Positions 19,063 through 27,685 of a stretch of DNA of 64,000 nt are shown here, piece by piece. The first letter of the stretch is position 1; every line of letters begins with the position of its first letter. This stretch comes from CBDCYH01 sp965224105 (GTDB lineage Bacteria; Bacteroidota; Rhodothermia; Rhodothermales; JABDKH01): contig CBDCYH010000001.1 of NCBI GenBank assembly GCA_965224105.1, forward strand, positions 930,001-994,000, given 5' to 3'. Under the pieces are notes generated by a model, which did no database searches, was not told where the DNA came from, and was given only the letters and a program-made list of their open reading frames with translations. The position numbers and the translations under genes are program-made.

Positions 19063-19575
19063 TTAGTCGGTTGTGCTTTTCCGTGCGAGCATTACCGCAC
19101 CGATGGTTGCCGCCAGCAAAAGAATACCCACCACCTCTAACAGTAAAGCGTATTCCGTGAAAAGGCTTTTTCCCAGGATGGAGGTTGAACCACTCCCTGC
19201 TGCCGCGAGCCTGTCCGGGACTGCCGGAAGGAAGTCCAGGGCACCAAGAACCGCATAGACAAGAAAAGCGATCATCAAGACAGCTCCTCCGAAAGCACCG
19301 GCAAGTTTCCAGTCAACATCTTTCACTCGAGGAAGCTCGGAGAGATTGAGCAGCATGATCACAAAGAGAAAGAGTACCATGATGGCTCCTGCGTAAACAA
19401 GGACCTGCACAGTCGCGATAAACGTAGCGTTGAGCGTAAGGTATAGCCCTGCCACGCAAAACAAATTGAGAATAAGCCAGAACGCACTATTAACCGGATT
19501 GCGGGCCATCAACATTCCGAGCGCGGCTACGATAGCCACTACTGCGAGAATGCAAAAAAGAATTTGTACCAGCAT
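19063..19575 (-). CDS. nuoJ: NADH-quinone oxidoreductase subunit J
   Basis: Complex I membrane subunit of 170 residues with five hydrophobic helices. The family signature VQVLVYAGAIMVLFLFVIML spans the flexible third helix involved in coupling quinone chemistry to proton movement. It is the first gene of this cluster; nuoA to nuoI are not in the window, so the complex I genes must be split between loci. The region upstream leads straight to a divergent glycosidase gene. Confidence 0.96.
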   Translation of the reverse strand: MLVQILFCILAVVAIVAALGMLMARNPVNSAFWLILNLFCVAGLYLTLNATFIATVQVLVYAGAIMVLFLFVIMLLNLSELPRVKDVDWKLAGAFGGAVLMIAFLVYAVLGALDFLPAVPDRLAAAGSGSTSILGKSLFTEYALLLEVVGILLLAATIGAVMLARKSTTD

Positions 19576-19900
19576 CTATCCTTCAGTAACTGAACTTTTC
19601 GTTCTCGCTCCTCGCTGCACAGCCGGAAGCATCATCGACGACGCCCCGTACCAACCGCCCGTTCCACGGCAGAAATAGCTGCGCACATCCAGTGTTGGTC
19701 GGGCCTCATCGCAGTGGCAGAACCGGACGAAATTACCCATTCAACCATGTTTGAGCAAGAAAAGATATGATAAAGACAAATCAGGCCGACCCTTGCTAAT
19801 ATCCACTCTCGCAGCAGGTCGGATCACCAACCAAAAAACTTGATATTGGCGTATACTTATTACAGACGCTCGTTTCCAAAGCCTCTTTAGTCGCCCATTA
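19576..19900. other. Divergent intergenic region upstream of nuoJ
   Basis: This 325-base stretch lies between the starts of nuoJ (-) and the GHL10 gene (+), so it must hold the promoter of the complex I cluster and probably that of the glycosidase. I see no convincing open reading frame, RNA gene or strong inverted repeat. An AT-rich patch at about 19833-19863 is the most promoter-like part for the rightward gene, but it does not match a -33/-7 consensus well enough to annotate. Confidence 0.5.
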
Positions 19901-21688
19901 GTGACCGCTACACACTCAATAAGGCTGGCCATACTTCTGTTCGCTGCAGTCCACATTGGGGTTGACGATGTGAGGGGGCAGGAAAGTCCATTGTTTGAGA
20001 CAAGAGCGGTGTGGTTTGCTACTGTGTTAAAGGATGGCGGCTGGCCTGCGTCTGCAAGTGACAGCCCAGCGAGAATGGAGGCGGATTTACGTTCGCGAAT
20101 CAGGGAAATGCACAATCTTGGGCTTAACACGGTCGTGTATCAGGTGATTGCCCGCGGTGACGCGCAGTATCCCACCGGAAGGCTCCCGTGGTCTGGTCGG
20201 CTGAAGGCCGCCGGCACCGATCCTGGTTTTGATCCGCTTGGTGTCGCAATTGACGAAGCGCACCTGCTGGGAATGGAGTTGCATGCCTGGGTAAACGTGT
20301 TGCGCGTTGGTGATCCGACTACCGTCTCGGAATTTCAGAATGTCACGAATCCCGGACACGTTTTTTATGAGAACCCGGATTGGGTAGTATCACTATCGGG
20401 TCAACTTTGGCTCGATCCCTCCTATCCGGAAGCCTTGCAGTGGATGTCGGACAATGTGATGGAGGTCGTGCTGAACTACGATGTGGACGGCATCCATTTT
20501 GACTTCCTCCGGTATGGAGCGAGCGGATACCCCGACGACCTCGATCGTTTTTCGGATGATCCCTCCGCACCGGCGGATATAAACGACTGGAGGCGCGAAA
20601 ATGTAACGGATTTTGTTCAGTTGGTGTATCCGCAGATCATGTCCACAAAGCCGTGGGTGAAGGTCGGCGCTGCCCCTCTCGGCAACTACACTCCCTTCCC
20701 TGGTGCGTGGCCCGCGTTGTGGGCCTTCGACGATGTGTATCAGCCAAGTCGCGATTGGTTAAGCCTCGGCATCCACGACTACCTTGCCCCGCAGTTATAT
20801 TTCGACATTGGGCGCGAGCCGGAACCGGGGAATACCTTTGACTCACCCGATTTTGATTATCTGGTTGATGACTGGGTGACCAACGCCAGCGGCCTCCCCA
20901 TCTTTGCAGGCATCGGGCCGTACAAATCGGTTGTGTCGGAAGAGATTGACGAACAAGTTTCTTTGTCGCGCACGCGACAGGCCCGTGGGCAGTTCTTCTT
21001 CCGGTTTGATCACATCCGGTCGACCGATTTTTCGTCCGTTTACCCGAACCCGGCGCTGCCTTTCCCGCTCAACAATCGCTTCCTTCCCGGCGAGCCTACT
21101 ACACCTTCCAACCTCACCCTTGCGGTGGACTCGTTCCTCGACGCGGTGCAGTTGGAGTGGGGCGAATCTGCAGGCAGCGACACAAACCCGCTACGGGGGT
21201 ACGCAGTTTACCGTGCGCAGGGTAGAGATCCGGATACCAGCTCGCCTTCCGATTTACTTACGTACCGACCGGCTGGCAGCGCGTTTTTCCATGATGATCC
21301 GGGCACCGGCAGTTCGCCGGACCTGCGGTATTCGATCGTCGCGACGTCCCGCATGGGAACACTCTCCTCCCCGAGCAACATTGTGACCAACGTCGCAGTG
21401 TCGGTAGCCTCAAACGAAACGCCCGAGTATCCAACTATCGACGCTCTCTTCCCCGATCCCGCGGGCGACCAGGTGACGGTCGAATACTCTCTGCCTTCCC
21501 ATACGAACATGCAGATCTTTCTCTACGACATGGTCGGCCGGCAGGTGATGTCGACTAGTCCCTCGACGCGGTTTCCAGGGAAGCACTCTAGTACGCTCAA
21601 CATCTTCTCCCTGGGATCGGGCTCATACTTCCTTCGACTTGCGACTGACGAGTGGACGCTTACGAGACAGTTCCGAGTGGTCCGCTAG
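19901..21688 (+). CDS. Secreted GHL10-type glycoside hydrolase-like protein with T9SS sorting domain
   Basis: A 595-residue protein starting at GTG 19901, with an N-terminal hydrophobic signal ending near residue 26 (VRGQE). Residues ~32-390 match the glycosyl-hydrolase-like 10 (DUF187/YddW-like) TIM-barrel family: ETRAVWFATVLKDGGWP, then GLNTVVYQVIARGDA, and YDVDGIHFDFLRYG, which carries candidate catalytic acids. Some family members cut denuded peptidoglycan glycans; the substrate here is unknown. A fibronectin-III-like domain follows (~400-490). The end (~510-595) resembles a T9SS type A sorting domain, with DPAGDQVTVEYSLP, YDMVGRQV and GSYFLRL, so it is probably delivered to the cell surface. 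Its last 66 bases overlap the convergent exonuclease gene. Confidence 0.87.
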   Translation: MTATHSIRLAILLFAAVHIGVDDVRGQESPLFETRAVWFATVLKDGGWPASASDSPARMEADLRSRIREMHNLGLNTVVYQVIARGDAQYPTGRLPWSGRLKAAGTDPGFDPLGVAIDEAHLLGMELHAWVNVLRVGDPTTVSEFQNVTNPGHVFYENPDWVVSLSGQLWLDPSYPEALQWMSDNVMEVVLNYDVDGIHFDFLRYGASGYPDDLDRFSDDPSAPADINDWRRENVTDFVQLVYPQIMSTKPWVKVGAAPLGNYTPFPGAWPALWAFDDVYQPSRDWLSLGIHDYLAPQLYFDIGREPEPGNTFDSPDFDYLVDDWVTNASGLPIFAGIGPYKSVVSEEIDEQVSLSRTRQARGQFFFRFDHIRSTDFSSVYPNPALPFPLNNRFLPGEPTTPSNLTLAVDSFLDAVQLEWGESAGSDTNPLRGYAVYRAQGRDPDTSSPSDLLTYRPAGSAFFHDDPGTGSSPDLRYSIVATSRMGTLSSPSNIVTNVAVSVASNETPEYPTIDALFPDPAGDQVTVEYSLPSHTNMQIFLYDMVGRQVMSTSPSTRFPGKHSSTLNIFSLGSGSYFLRLATDEWTLTRQFRVVR

Positions 21689-23395
21689 CCCGATGCCAGT
21701 GATCGACTCTTCCGATCCAGGTTCGTAATCTTCGATTATCCGAACAACCTGATTGGCATGCAGCTGGCCAGGTTCACCCTTCCAGTGCAGATGCATTGAA
21801 GACTGTCTGTGGTGATAGAGCCAATTGGACAGAATCCGGATTTCATCGAGCTCTCCCCGTTCGTATCGTTCCGGCCGCGGCAGCAGAGGCGCAAAGACAG
21901 ACTGCGAGCATTCGACCACTTTAGTTTTCCAGTCTCTTTGATTCGATCGAATCCTAATTGTCCTGTCCACTCGGCCGTACCGAATGAAATAGATTTCGAA
22001 CTCCCTTGCACGGGTTGTTGGGAGTATGAGCGTTGCGTTGTGATCGAGAACCGGTGTTGCAACAATCTTTTGGCGTTCATAAAGAGCATTCAGATGATTC
22101 CACCAATCGCGAAACTCCCGCGCTTCCTCGAACTCAAGAGCATCGGCAGCATCCAACATGCACGAGTGCAGTTTATTCAGAACCGAGTCATCCTCGCCCG
22201 TCAGGAACGCACGGACTCTTGACACCTCATCAGCATAAAAAGTCTTTACATCGCCAGCACCGACACATGGTGCACAGCACCGATCGATCATCCCGTACAT
22301 GCACACACTTCCTTTCGCAAAAGTCGAATCGTCGCACTCTCGAAGGAGATACATTCTGTTGATGATGTCGACCAGGAACTTGGCGTGGCGGTTACCGCGG
22401 AGGGGTCCGAAGTACTCCGATCCATCGTCACGAATCTGCGAGGAAAAAGAAACGGTTGGGAATCCCTTGCCAGCAGAAAGCCGAATAAAGGGCCTGTTAC
22501 TATGACGTCTCAACGCGCGATTGAAGCGCGGCTGATTCTCTTTGATCAACCTCGATTCCCTGAGCAGGGCTGCTAGCTCGGTCGGGGTAGTCTCCCAACG
22601 AACATCTCGCACAACGCGTACCAGGTCCCGCGTTTTCGGTGGATGGGCCTCAATAGCAGAGAAGTAGCTTCTCACGCGCGAGCGGAGATTCTTGGCCTTC
22701 CCGATGTAAATGGTTTTGCCGTTCCTGTCCAGCATGAAGTAGACGCCTGGCGACCGCGGCACAGACGTCGCCACCTTCCGCTTTAGTTGCAGAACATGTT
22801 CCGGAGCGGTGTGGGCTTTCCGATACGGACGCATTTGGAACGCAAGCAAGCCGTGCAAGTCCTCGATCTTGTGGAACGTCTTCAATTTGGCCAGCATGCG
22901 TAGGAACACCAGTGCCGTAGCGTCAGCATCGCCTAGCGCACGGTGTCTATTTTTGATTCTGATGCCATAAAAATCTGCAAGACTGGAAAGACCTTTGGAC
23001 CGGAGACCACTTAACAGACGGCGTGCGAGTCGAACTGTACAAAGGGACTTGTTCCTTAATGGTGGGATCTTGAGTCGACGGAGTTCTGAGTTTAGGAAGC
23101 GTTTGTCGAAGGCAAGGTTGTGCGCAACGAGCACACCGTCACCAAGGAATGCTTTAAACTCTGGCAGCACCTCTGACGCCTGCCTTTTCCCGTAGACCAT
23201 CGAAGTTGTTATGCCTGTGAGTCTAGAGATGCGATGAGGGACAGCACAGTTCGGATCGATAAGGCTTTCGTACCGATCAACAACCTTCCCGTCCAGCACT
23301 TTGACTGCACCTATTTCTATGATGCGGCTGTTACCAGGATTGATACCGGTTGTCTCGGTGTCGGTAACAACGAATGGGATTTTCGACAGGAGCAT
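21623..23395 (-). CDS. DEDDh exonuclease fused to UvrC-like GIY-YIG nuclease
   Basis: A 590-residue fusion. Residues ~8-170 are a DnaQ/epsilon-like 3'-5' exonuclease with acidic motifs D12/E14 (TDTETTG), D97 (AHNLAFDKRF), and H151 with D156 (HRALGDADA). Residues ~212-300 are a GIY-YIG endonuclease domain of UvrC/Cho type, with GVY at 217-219, YIG at 230-232, R238, and a glutamate in LIKENQPRFN. The remaining ~290 residues resemble the central UvrC region, including a cysteine cluster and a UVR-like FEEAREFRD segment. The UvrC RNase H-like nuclease and HhH domains do not appear present. Such fusions are known in actinobacteria and Bacteroidetes; a DNA-repair role is likely, with incision by the GIY-YIG part. 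The 3' end overlaps the opposing glycosidase gene by 66 bases. Confidence 0.9.
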   Translation of the reverse strand: MLLSKIPFVVTDTETTGINPGNSRIIEIGAVKVLDGKVVDRYESLIDPNCAVPHRISRLTGITTSMVYGKRQASEVLPEFKAFLGDGVLVAHNLAFDKRFLNSELRRLKIPPLRNKSLCTVRLARRLLSGLRSKGLSSLADFYGIRIKNRHRALGDADATALVFLRMLAKLKTFHKIEDLHGLLAFQMRPYRKAHTAPEHVLQLKRKVATSVPRSPGVYFMLDRNGKTIYIGKAKNLRSRVRSYFSAIEAHPPKTRDLVRVVRDVRWETTPTELAALLRESRLIKENQPRFNRALRRHSNRPFIRLSAGKGFPTVSFSSQIRDDGSEYFGPLRGNRHAKFLVDIINRMYLLRECDDSTFAKGSVCMYGMIDRCCAPCVGAGDVKTFYADEVSRVRAFLTGEDDSVLNKLHSCMLDAADALEFEEAREFRDWWNHLNALYERQKIVATPVLDHNATLILPTTRAREFEIYFIRYGRVDRTIRIRSNQRDWKTKVVECSQSVFAPLLPRPERYERGELDEIRILSNWLYHHRQSSMHLHWKGEPGQLHANQVVRIIEDYEPGSEESITGIGLADHSELSRKRPLVSRKSKEV

Positions 23396-23475
23396 GGCGA
23401 CGTTGTGCGTGCCCCATAATAATATCCGCCTGGCCGGTTGTTTCCAAGAAGTAACGGATCTCTACTTTGCAGGTC

Positions 23476-24108
23476 CTAGCTACGGGCGCTGAATTGTGAC
23501 GTCCGGGTCTCCTGGGTTGCCCGCGTGTGGGTCATCCCTTGCTCGAGCATGATGATGCTTCCGTCTCGCTCGATTCCTTTTGGTGCCGGCATTACAACAA
23601 ACCGTGCGCGGAAGCAGCTGCCGTCCTTTTTCCTGAGGTATAGCTGATGAGAATCTCCGAACTGGTCAATCATTCCGGCAACGACATCCGCATCATGTTC
23701 ATCGGGTTCGACAACAAGGTCAGTGCACGGCATCCCGAGCAACTCGTTCTTGCTGAACCCGGTAAGTTCTTCAAATGGTTGGTTGGTTCTCACAATTCGC
23801 ATCTCCGCGTCGACGATGCTTACCCCAACGGTGGCATTGCCAAAGAATTCAGCAAACCGACCGTAGTTGTCTTCTTGCGGAATCCCAATGAGTGACGACA
23901 GGTGTCGTGCAGTGAACATCAGAAACAAAGCCACGACCAGTAGAGCGATGAGCAGGACCATGGACTGTCCCGGAAATACCGGCTGTTCCGGAACTGCCCC
24001 ATCGAAAATGAGCGGGATGGTAAACCACGCCGCAAGTAGTGCCCCACCGATAATGAGCGGAACCATCGAATACAGGGACACCGTTCCGATGCGTTTGGCT
24101 ATCGACAT
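23476..24108 (-). CDS. Membrane-anchored PAS domain protein without an output domain
   Basis: A 210-residue protein with two hydrophobic segments (about residues 13-35 and 48-68), followed by one PAS domain (~83-195). The PAS pattern is clear: GVSIVDAEMRIVRTNQPFEELTGF and then the LYLRKKDGSCFRARF strand. No kinase, cyclase or HTH domain follows; the last 20 residues are polar. It could sense a ligand or redox state and signal through a partner, or be the remnant of a longer sensor. It sits 80 bases from the start of the exonuclease gene and 121 bases from the alkaline phosphatase stop, all on the same strand. Confidence 0.85.
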   Translation of the reverse strand: MSIAKRIGTVSLYSMVPLIIGGALLAAWFTIPLIFDGAVPEQPVFPGQSMVLLIALLVVALFLMFTARHLSSLIGIPQEDNYGRFAEFFGNATVGVSIVDAEMRIVRTNQPFEELTGFSKNELLGMPCTDLVVEPDEHDADVVAGMIDQFGDSHQLYLRKKDGSCFRARFVVMPAPKGIERDGSIIMLEQGMTHTRATQETRTSQFSARS

Positions 24109-24229
24109 TGAGTTTACTGCGGCAAATTGAGGGATCTCTCTATGCCGAGTATCGTCTCCGGAGGGAGTGGTTTAAACCCCTCGGCCCCGCCAGAATCGGT
24201 CTAAATGATGGCCAACGGCCTCTTTTAAG

Positions 24230-25618
24230 CTACGGCGACAGCGCCTCCTTGGCCGCTCCCATGTCCAGACCGAGCAAGTCGACAAGGATGTGTGCGATTT
24301 CCACGTTGTCATGGAAGCCGTTGAATCGACCCGACCCAACGCCATACGCGAACATCGGGACGTCGACAGCTGAGTGCCCGTTGGTCGTCCAGCCGACAAT
24401 CGCCTTTGTCGATATCACGCTGGAAAGGAGTCGGGACTTCGCGTATCCCCGGGCGGCAACCAGCGAATCGGCAAATCCGGGAGTGACATCTATGCCGATC
24501 AATTCCTCGAGTTTTTGTTCGGGGTGATCCGCCTCCGACACGCGATCGGAGATTACTCCAAATGAGCTACTGACTCCGGCGAGGACCTCCGGTTTCCAGT
24601 CGTAGATTGATCTGCCGTCCACGATCCGGCCGAGTGTCATCCCTCCTGTTTCATGGTCTGATGTTGAGATGACGAGAGTCTCGCCATTCAGACGCGCATA
24701 GTCGGTCGCAACTTTAATCGCATCATCAAATGCCAGGATGTCGTGCAGATGTGCTGCTGCATCGTTGTCATGCCCGGCGTGATCGATGCGACTGCCCTCG
24801 ACTATTAACAGGAAGCCGCTGTCGGATGAGCCATCCAGCATGCCGATTCCCTTTTCCACCATCTCTGCCAGCGAGGGCTCGGCGGCAGGATCACGATCAA
24901 TTTCGTACGCCATGTGATCGTCTGAAAACAATGCGAGGAGCGGCAGCTCCGTGGTGTTTTCGTAGGTCTGCCGATCAAGCGCAACGGTATAGCCAAGCTC
25001 GGCGGCGTGGTCTAACAAATCCGCCTCATCCTCGCGAGAACCACCCATGCTCTTCGGCATGAAGAACCGCTTGCCGCCGCCCACGATAAGTTCGATGCCA
25101 TGTGCGAGTTCTTGCCGTGCAATACTCTCCTCATCTCGCCTGCTTTCTGCGTGTGCCGCAAAAGAGGCCGGGGTGGCATGGGTAATTCTGCTGGTCGCAA
25201 TCAAACCTGTTGACATTCCCCGGAGCTCCGCGGCTTCGAGAATCGTCGGCACGGGATTACCATTTGCATCCACTGCAATCGCCCCGTTCTTTGTCTTAAC
25301 GCCGCACGCGTAAGCCGTAGCGCTGGCTGCGGAATCTGTCACGCGTGCATCACTGGCATAGGTGCTTACACTGCCAACATAAAAATCATCCAGGTAGAGC
25401 TTGGTCCGTCCAGTCGTTGCCCTGATGTAGTCACGTGCCATGGTGACGCTCGCCGGTCCACATCCGTCAGCGATGAAAAAAATCACGTTTCGCGGAGACG
25501 TGTGCTCGGAAGTCTGCGCTTCCTCGACCGCCGCCGAGGTGCCGCTGTTGACAACAACCTGGGGACCCGAACAGGCAGCCACAGACAAAATCAGGACGAG
25601 AAAAAGGTAGCGTTTCAT
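24230..25618 (-). CDS. Alkaline phosphatase lipoprotein (PhoA family)
   Basis: Releases inorganic phosphate from phosphate monoesters outside the cytoplasm. The chosen ATG at 25618 gives 462 residues starting MKRYLFLVLILSVAAC, a lipoprotein signal with Cys16. The longer frame to 25783 adds a non-signal-like extension and is rejected. Catalytic features are D51 (FIADGCG metal ligand), nucleophile S96 in VTDSAASATAY, and the metal-binding motifs SRIDHAGHDND and STSDHETGGM. The 217-base gap to the divergent malate dehydrogenase gene should hold its promoter; I could not identify a Pho-box. Phosphate scavenging is expected for a marine organism. Confidence 0.94.
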   Translation of the reverse strand: MKRYLFLVLILSVAACSGPQVVVNSGTSAAVEEAQTSEHTSPRNVIFFIADGCGPASVTMARDYIRATTGRTKLYLDDFYVGSVSTYASDARVTDSAASATAYACGVKTKNGAIAVDANGNPVPTILEAAELRGMSTGLIATSRITHATPASFAAHAESRRDEESIARQELAHGIELIVGGGKRFFMPKSMGGSREDEADLLDHAAELGYTVALDRQTYENTTELPLLALFSDDHMAYEIDRDPAAEPSLAEMVEKGIGMLDGSSDSGFLLIVEGSRIDHAGHDNDAAAHLHDILAFDDAIKVATDYARLNGETLVISTSDHETGGMTLGRIVDGRSIYDWKPEVLAGVSSSFGVISDRVSEADHPEQKLEELIGIDVTPGFADSLVAARGYAKSRLLSSVISTKAIVGWTTNGHSAVDVPMFAYGVGSGRFNGFHDNVEIAHILVDLLGLDMGAAKEALSP

Positions 25619-25835
25619 TTTCGGCGATGCGATGTTTGCTTGAAAGACCTTGGTATATACGGTGAGCAGCGCATATGTTCGCGCTGGCCGATTTAATACC
25701 AAATTAGTCGAACGTGGTCGGCTATGTCTCCGTTGGGTTGTAGGTTTGGTCGAAAGAGCAGGTAGTGTTGCCCTCGTGGGCAATACGCATCACAAGCGGT
25801 ATTGCGCCCTGCACAAACATAATCTACAGGAAAAC

Positions 25836-26765
25836 ATGAAGGTCACAGTCGTTGGAGCCGGGAACGTAGGCGCCACAGTTGCGGATTGCGTTGCAAAAAA
25901 AGACATGGTGGGCGAGGTTGTGCTTATCGACATCGTCGAAGGCCTGCCTCAGGGCAAAGCGCTGGATATGCAGGAGTCCGCCCCCATACACAATTTTGAC
26001 ACGCGCGTCATCGGGACCAACGACTATGCTGATACAGCCGGAACCGACATTTGCGTGATTACCGCTGGCTCTCCAAGGAAACCAGGCATGAGCCGCGACG
26101 ATCTTTTGTCCATCAACACGAAGATTGTGCGTTCGGTGACGGAACAGTTTGTGCCGGGCTCGCCAAACTCCATAATCATCATCGTCTCAAATCCGCTCGA
26201 CGTCATGACCTACGTCGCGTACATGACCAGTGGATTCCCGAGCAGCCGGGTAATGGGGATGGCAGGTGTTCTTGACACGGCCAGATTCAGGGCCTTCCTC
26301 TCGATGGAGCTGGGTGCCTCCATCAAGGACATTACTGCGTTGTTATTGGGCGGCCATGGGGACACCATGGTACCGCTTCCCAGATACACAACTGTGGGCG
26401 GTATCCCGCTGCCCGAGCTCCTGGATGCAGGAACTATCGAGGCAATTGTTAACCGAACGAAAACTGGAGGCGGTGAAATTGTTAAACTCATGGGGACATC
26501 GGCCTGGTATGCGCCAGGGGCGGCTGCAGCGGAGATGGTTGAGGCGATCGTCAAAGACTCAAACCGGATCCTTCCCGCCGCAGCTTGGCTAACCGGCCAA
26601 TATGGGATTGATGGGATGTTTATCGGCGCACCAGTGAAACTTGGGGCGGGCGGAATAAAGGAAGTGATCGAGGTGGATCTCGATGAAGCGGAAATGGCGC
26701 TGATGAAAGATTCTGCGGAACACGTTCAGGCAAACCTGGAAGCCCTGCAGCGCATCAGTTCGTAG
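25836..26765 (+). CDS. mdh: Malate dehydrogenase (LDH-like type)
   Basis: Oxidises malate to oxaloacetate with NAD+ in the citric acid cycle. The ATG at 25836 yields 309 residues and is preceded by an AGGA ribosome-binding site; an upstream in-frame start at 25650 would add an unrelated tail and is rejected. The NAD-binding glycine motif GAGNVG is at residues 7-12. The substrate-binding arginine lies in SPRKPGMSRDDL, and catalytic H174 in LLLGGHGDTMVP. The MSRDDL context and the 309-residue length fit bacterial malate rather than lactate dehydrogenase. Confidence 0.96.
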   Translation: MKVTVVGAGNVGATVADCVAKKDMVGEVVLIDIVEGLPQGKALDMQESAPIHNFDTRVIGTNDYADTAGTDICVITAGSPRKPGMSRDDLLSINTKIVRSVTEQFVPGSPNSIIIIVSNPLDVMTYVAYMTSGFPSSRVMGMAGVLDTARFRAFLSMELGASIKDITALLLGGHGDTMVPLPRYTTVGGIPLPELLDAGTIEAIVNRTKTGGGEIVKLMGTSAWYAPGAAAAEMVEAIVKDSNRILPAAAWLTGQYGIDGMFIGAPVKLGAGGIKEVIEVDLDEAEMALMKDSAEHVQANLEALQRISS

Positions 26766-26856
26766 CCCTTTGCGGGACGGGGAATTGCCCCACCGAAGAG
26801 AGAACTTTTGTTCATGAGGTGCATTGATCCAGACCCAATAATTTTGGATCACATCG

Positions 26857-27591
26857 ATGCTACGTTTTTCTCTGCTCTGCTTCCTCGTTTTTGCCGTCGC
26901 CGCGTGCGATTCGACTCCAGAAGATCGACCTGTTGGCATCGAGGATATCGTTGTTGGGACTGGTAAGGTTGCCGGAGTAGATTCTACTGTGATCATCACT
27001 TACGACGGACTCTTTGAAGATGGAACTCCGTTCGTTGAAGGCGAAGTTTTTGATGAGCCCGCACTGGTTAGTAGTCTTCTCCAGGGGCTCGTAGAAGGAA
27101 TACCCGGAACACGCGTCGGAGGTAATAGAAGACTCACGATACCTCCCGAAAAAGCATTCGGATCATCGGGTTTGATTGATCAATTCGGTGTGGTCATAGT
27201 ACCGGGGGGCGCAACCGTAATCTTCGACCTGGTTCTCGAGCACGTTGGCGAAAGGTTCGTGCAAATTGAGGAACTTGTTGTCGGTAGCGGTTCAGAGGCT
27301 AATGTAGGCGACCAGCTGCTGGTCAACTACACGGGTACGCTTGAGAATGGCTCCACATTCGATTCCGGGATGAACTTTACTGTTGGCGCGTTGACCGAGG
27401 CAAACGTGATTGCAGGCTGGGTTGAGGGCGTGGAAGGAATGAAGGTTGGCGGCACGAGGCGCATCGTCATTCCACCGGAGAAGGCGTACAGCTCGCGCGG
27501 CGCATTCGATGGTGGCGGCAACCAGATAGTCCCACCGGGCGCGACCCTCACTTTCGTGATAGATCTACTCCAGGTAAACGGAGCAGGGTAA
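26857..27591 (+). CDS. Lipoprotein with two FKBP-type peptidyl-prolyl isomerase domains
   Basis: A 244-residue protein with a lipoprotein signal ending AVAAC (Cys17). Two FKBP domains follow, at about residues 30-128 and 132-240. The second keeps the classic pattern: YTGTLENGSTFDS, VIAGWVEGVEGMKVGGTRR, IPPEKAY and IVPPGATLTF. The first is more divergent (YDGLFEDGTPF, GLVEGIPGTRVGGNRR) and may bind rather than isomerise. The expected location is the periplasmic face of a membrane, assisting protein folding. No operon partner is obvious; the next gene is 94 bases away. Confidence 0.92.
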   Translation: MLRFSLLCFLVFAVAACDSTPEDRPVGIEDIVVGTGKVAGVDSTVIITYDGLFEDGTPFVEGEVFDEPALVSSLLQGLVEGIPGTRVGGNRRLTIPPEKAFGSSGLIDQFGVVIVPGGATVIFDLVLEHVGERFVQIEELVVGSGSEANVGDQLLVNYTGTLENGSTFDSGMNFTVGALTEANVIAGWVEGVEGMKVGGTRRIVIPPEKAYSSRGAFDGGGNQIVPPGATLTFVIDLLQVNGAG

Positions 27592-27685
27592 GAGAACAGA
27601 TAGGCCTGGAGGCCGTTTCTGCCATATCCTAAACAATCTGCCCTAACGGTACGATTGTTCTAACAAACCTCCTCCTTTTCAAGCG

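Noticed and set aside
19833..19863. Promoter with TTGATA and TATACT boxes before the glycosidase gene
   Set aside because: The two boxes are only 6 bases apart, so they cannot form a normal -35/-10 pair.
25619..25783. 55-residue N-terminal extension of the alkaline phosphatase
   Set aside because: The extension is arginine-rich and unlike a signal, whereas the ATG at 25618 gives a perfect lipoprotein signal.
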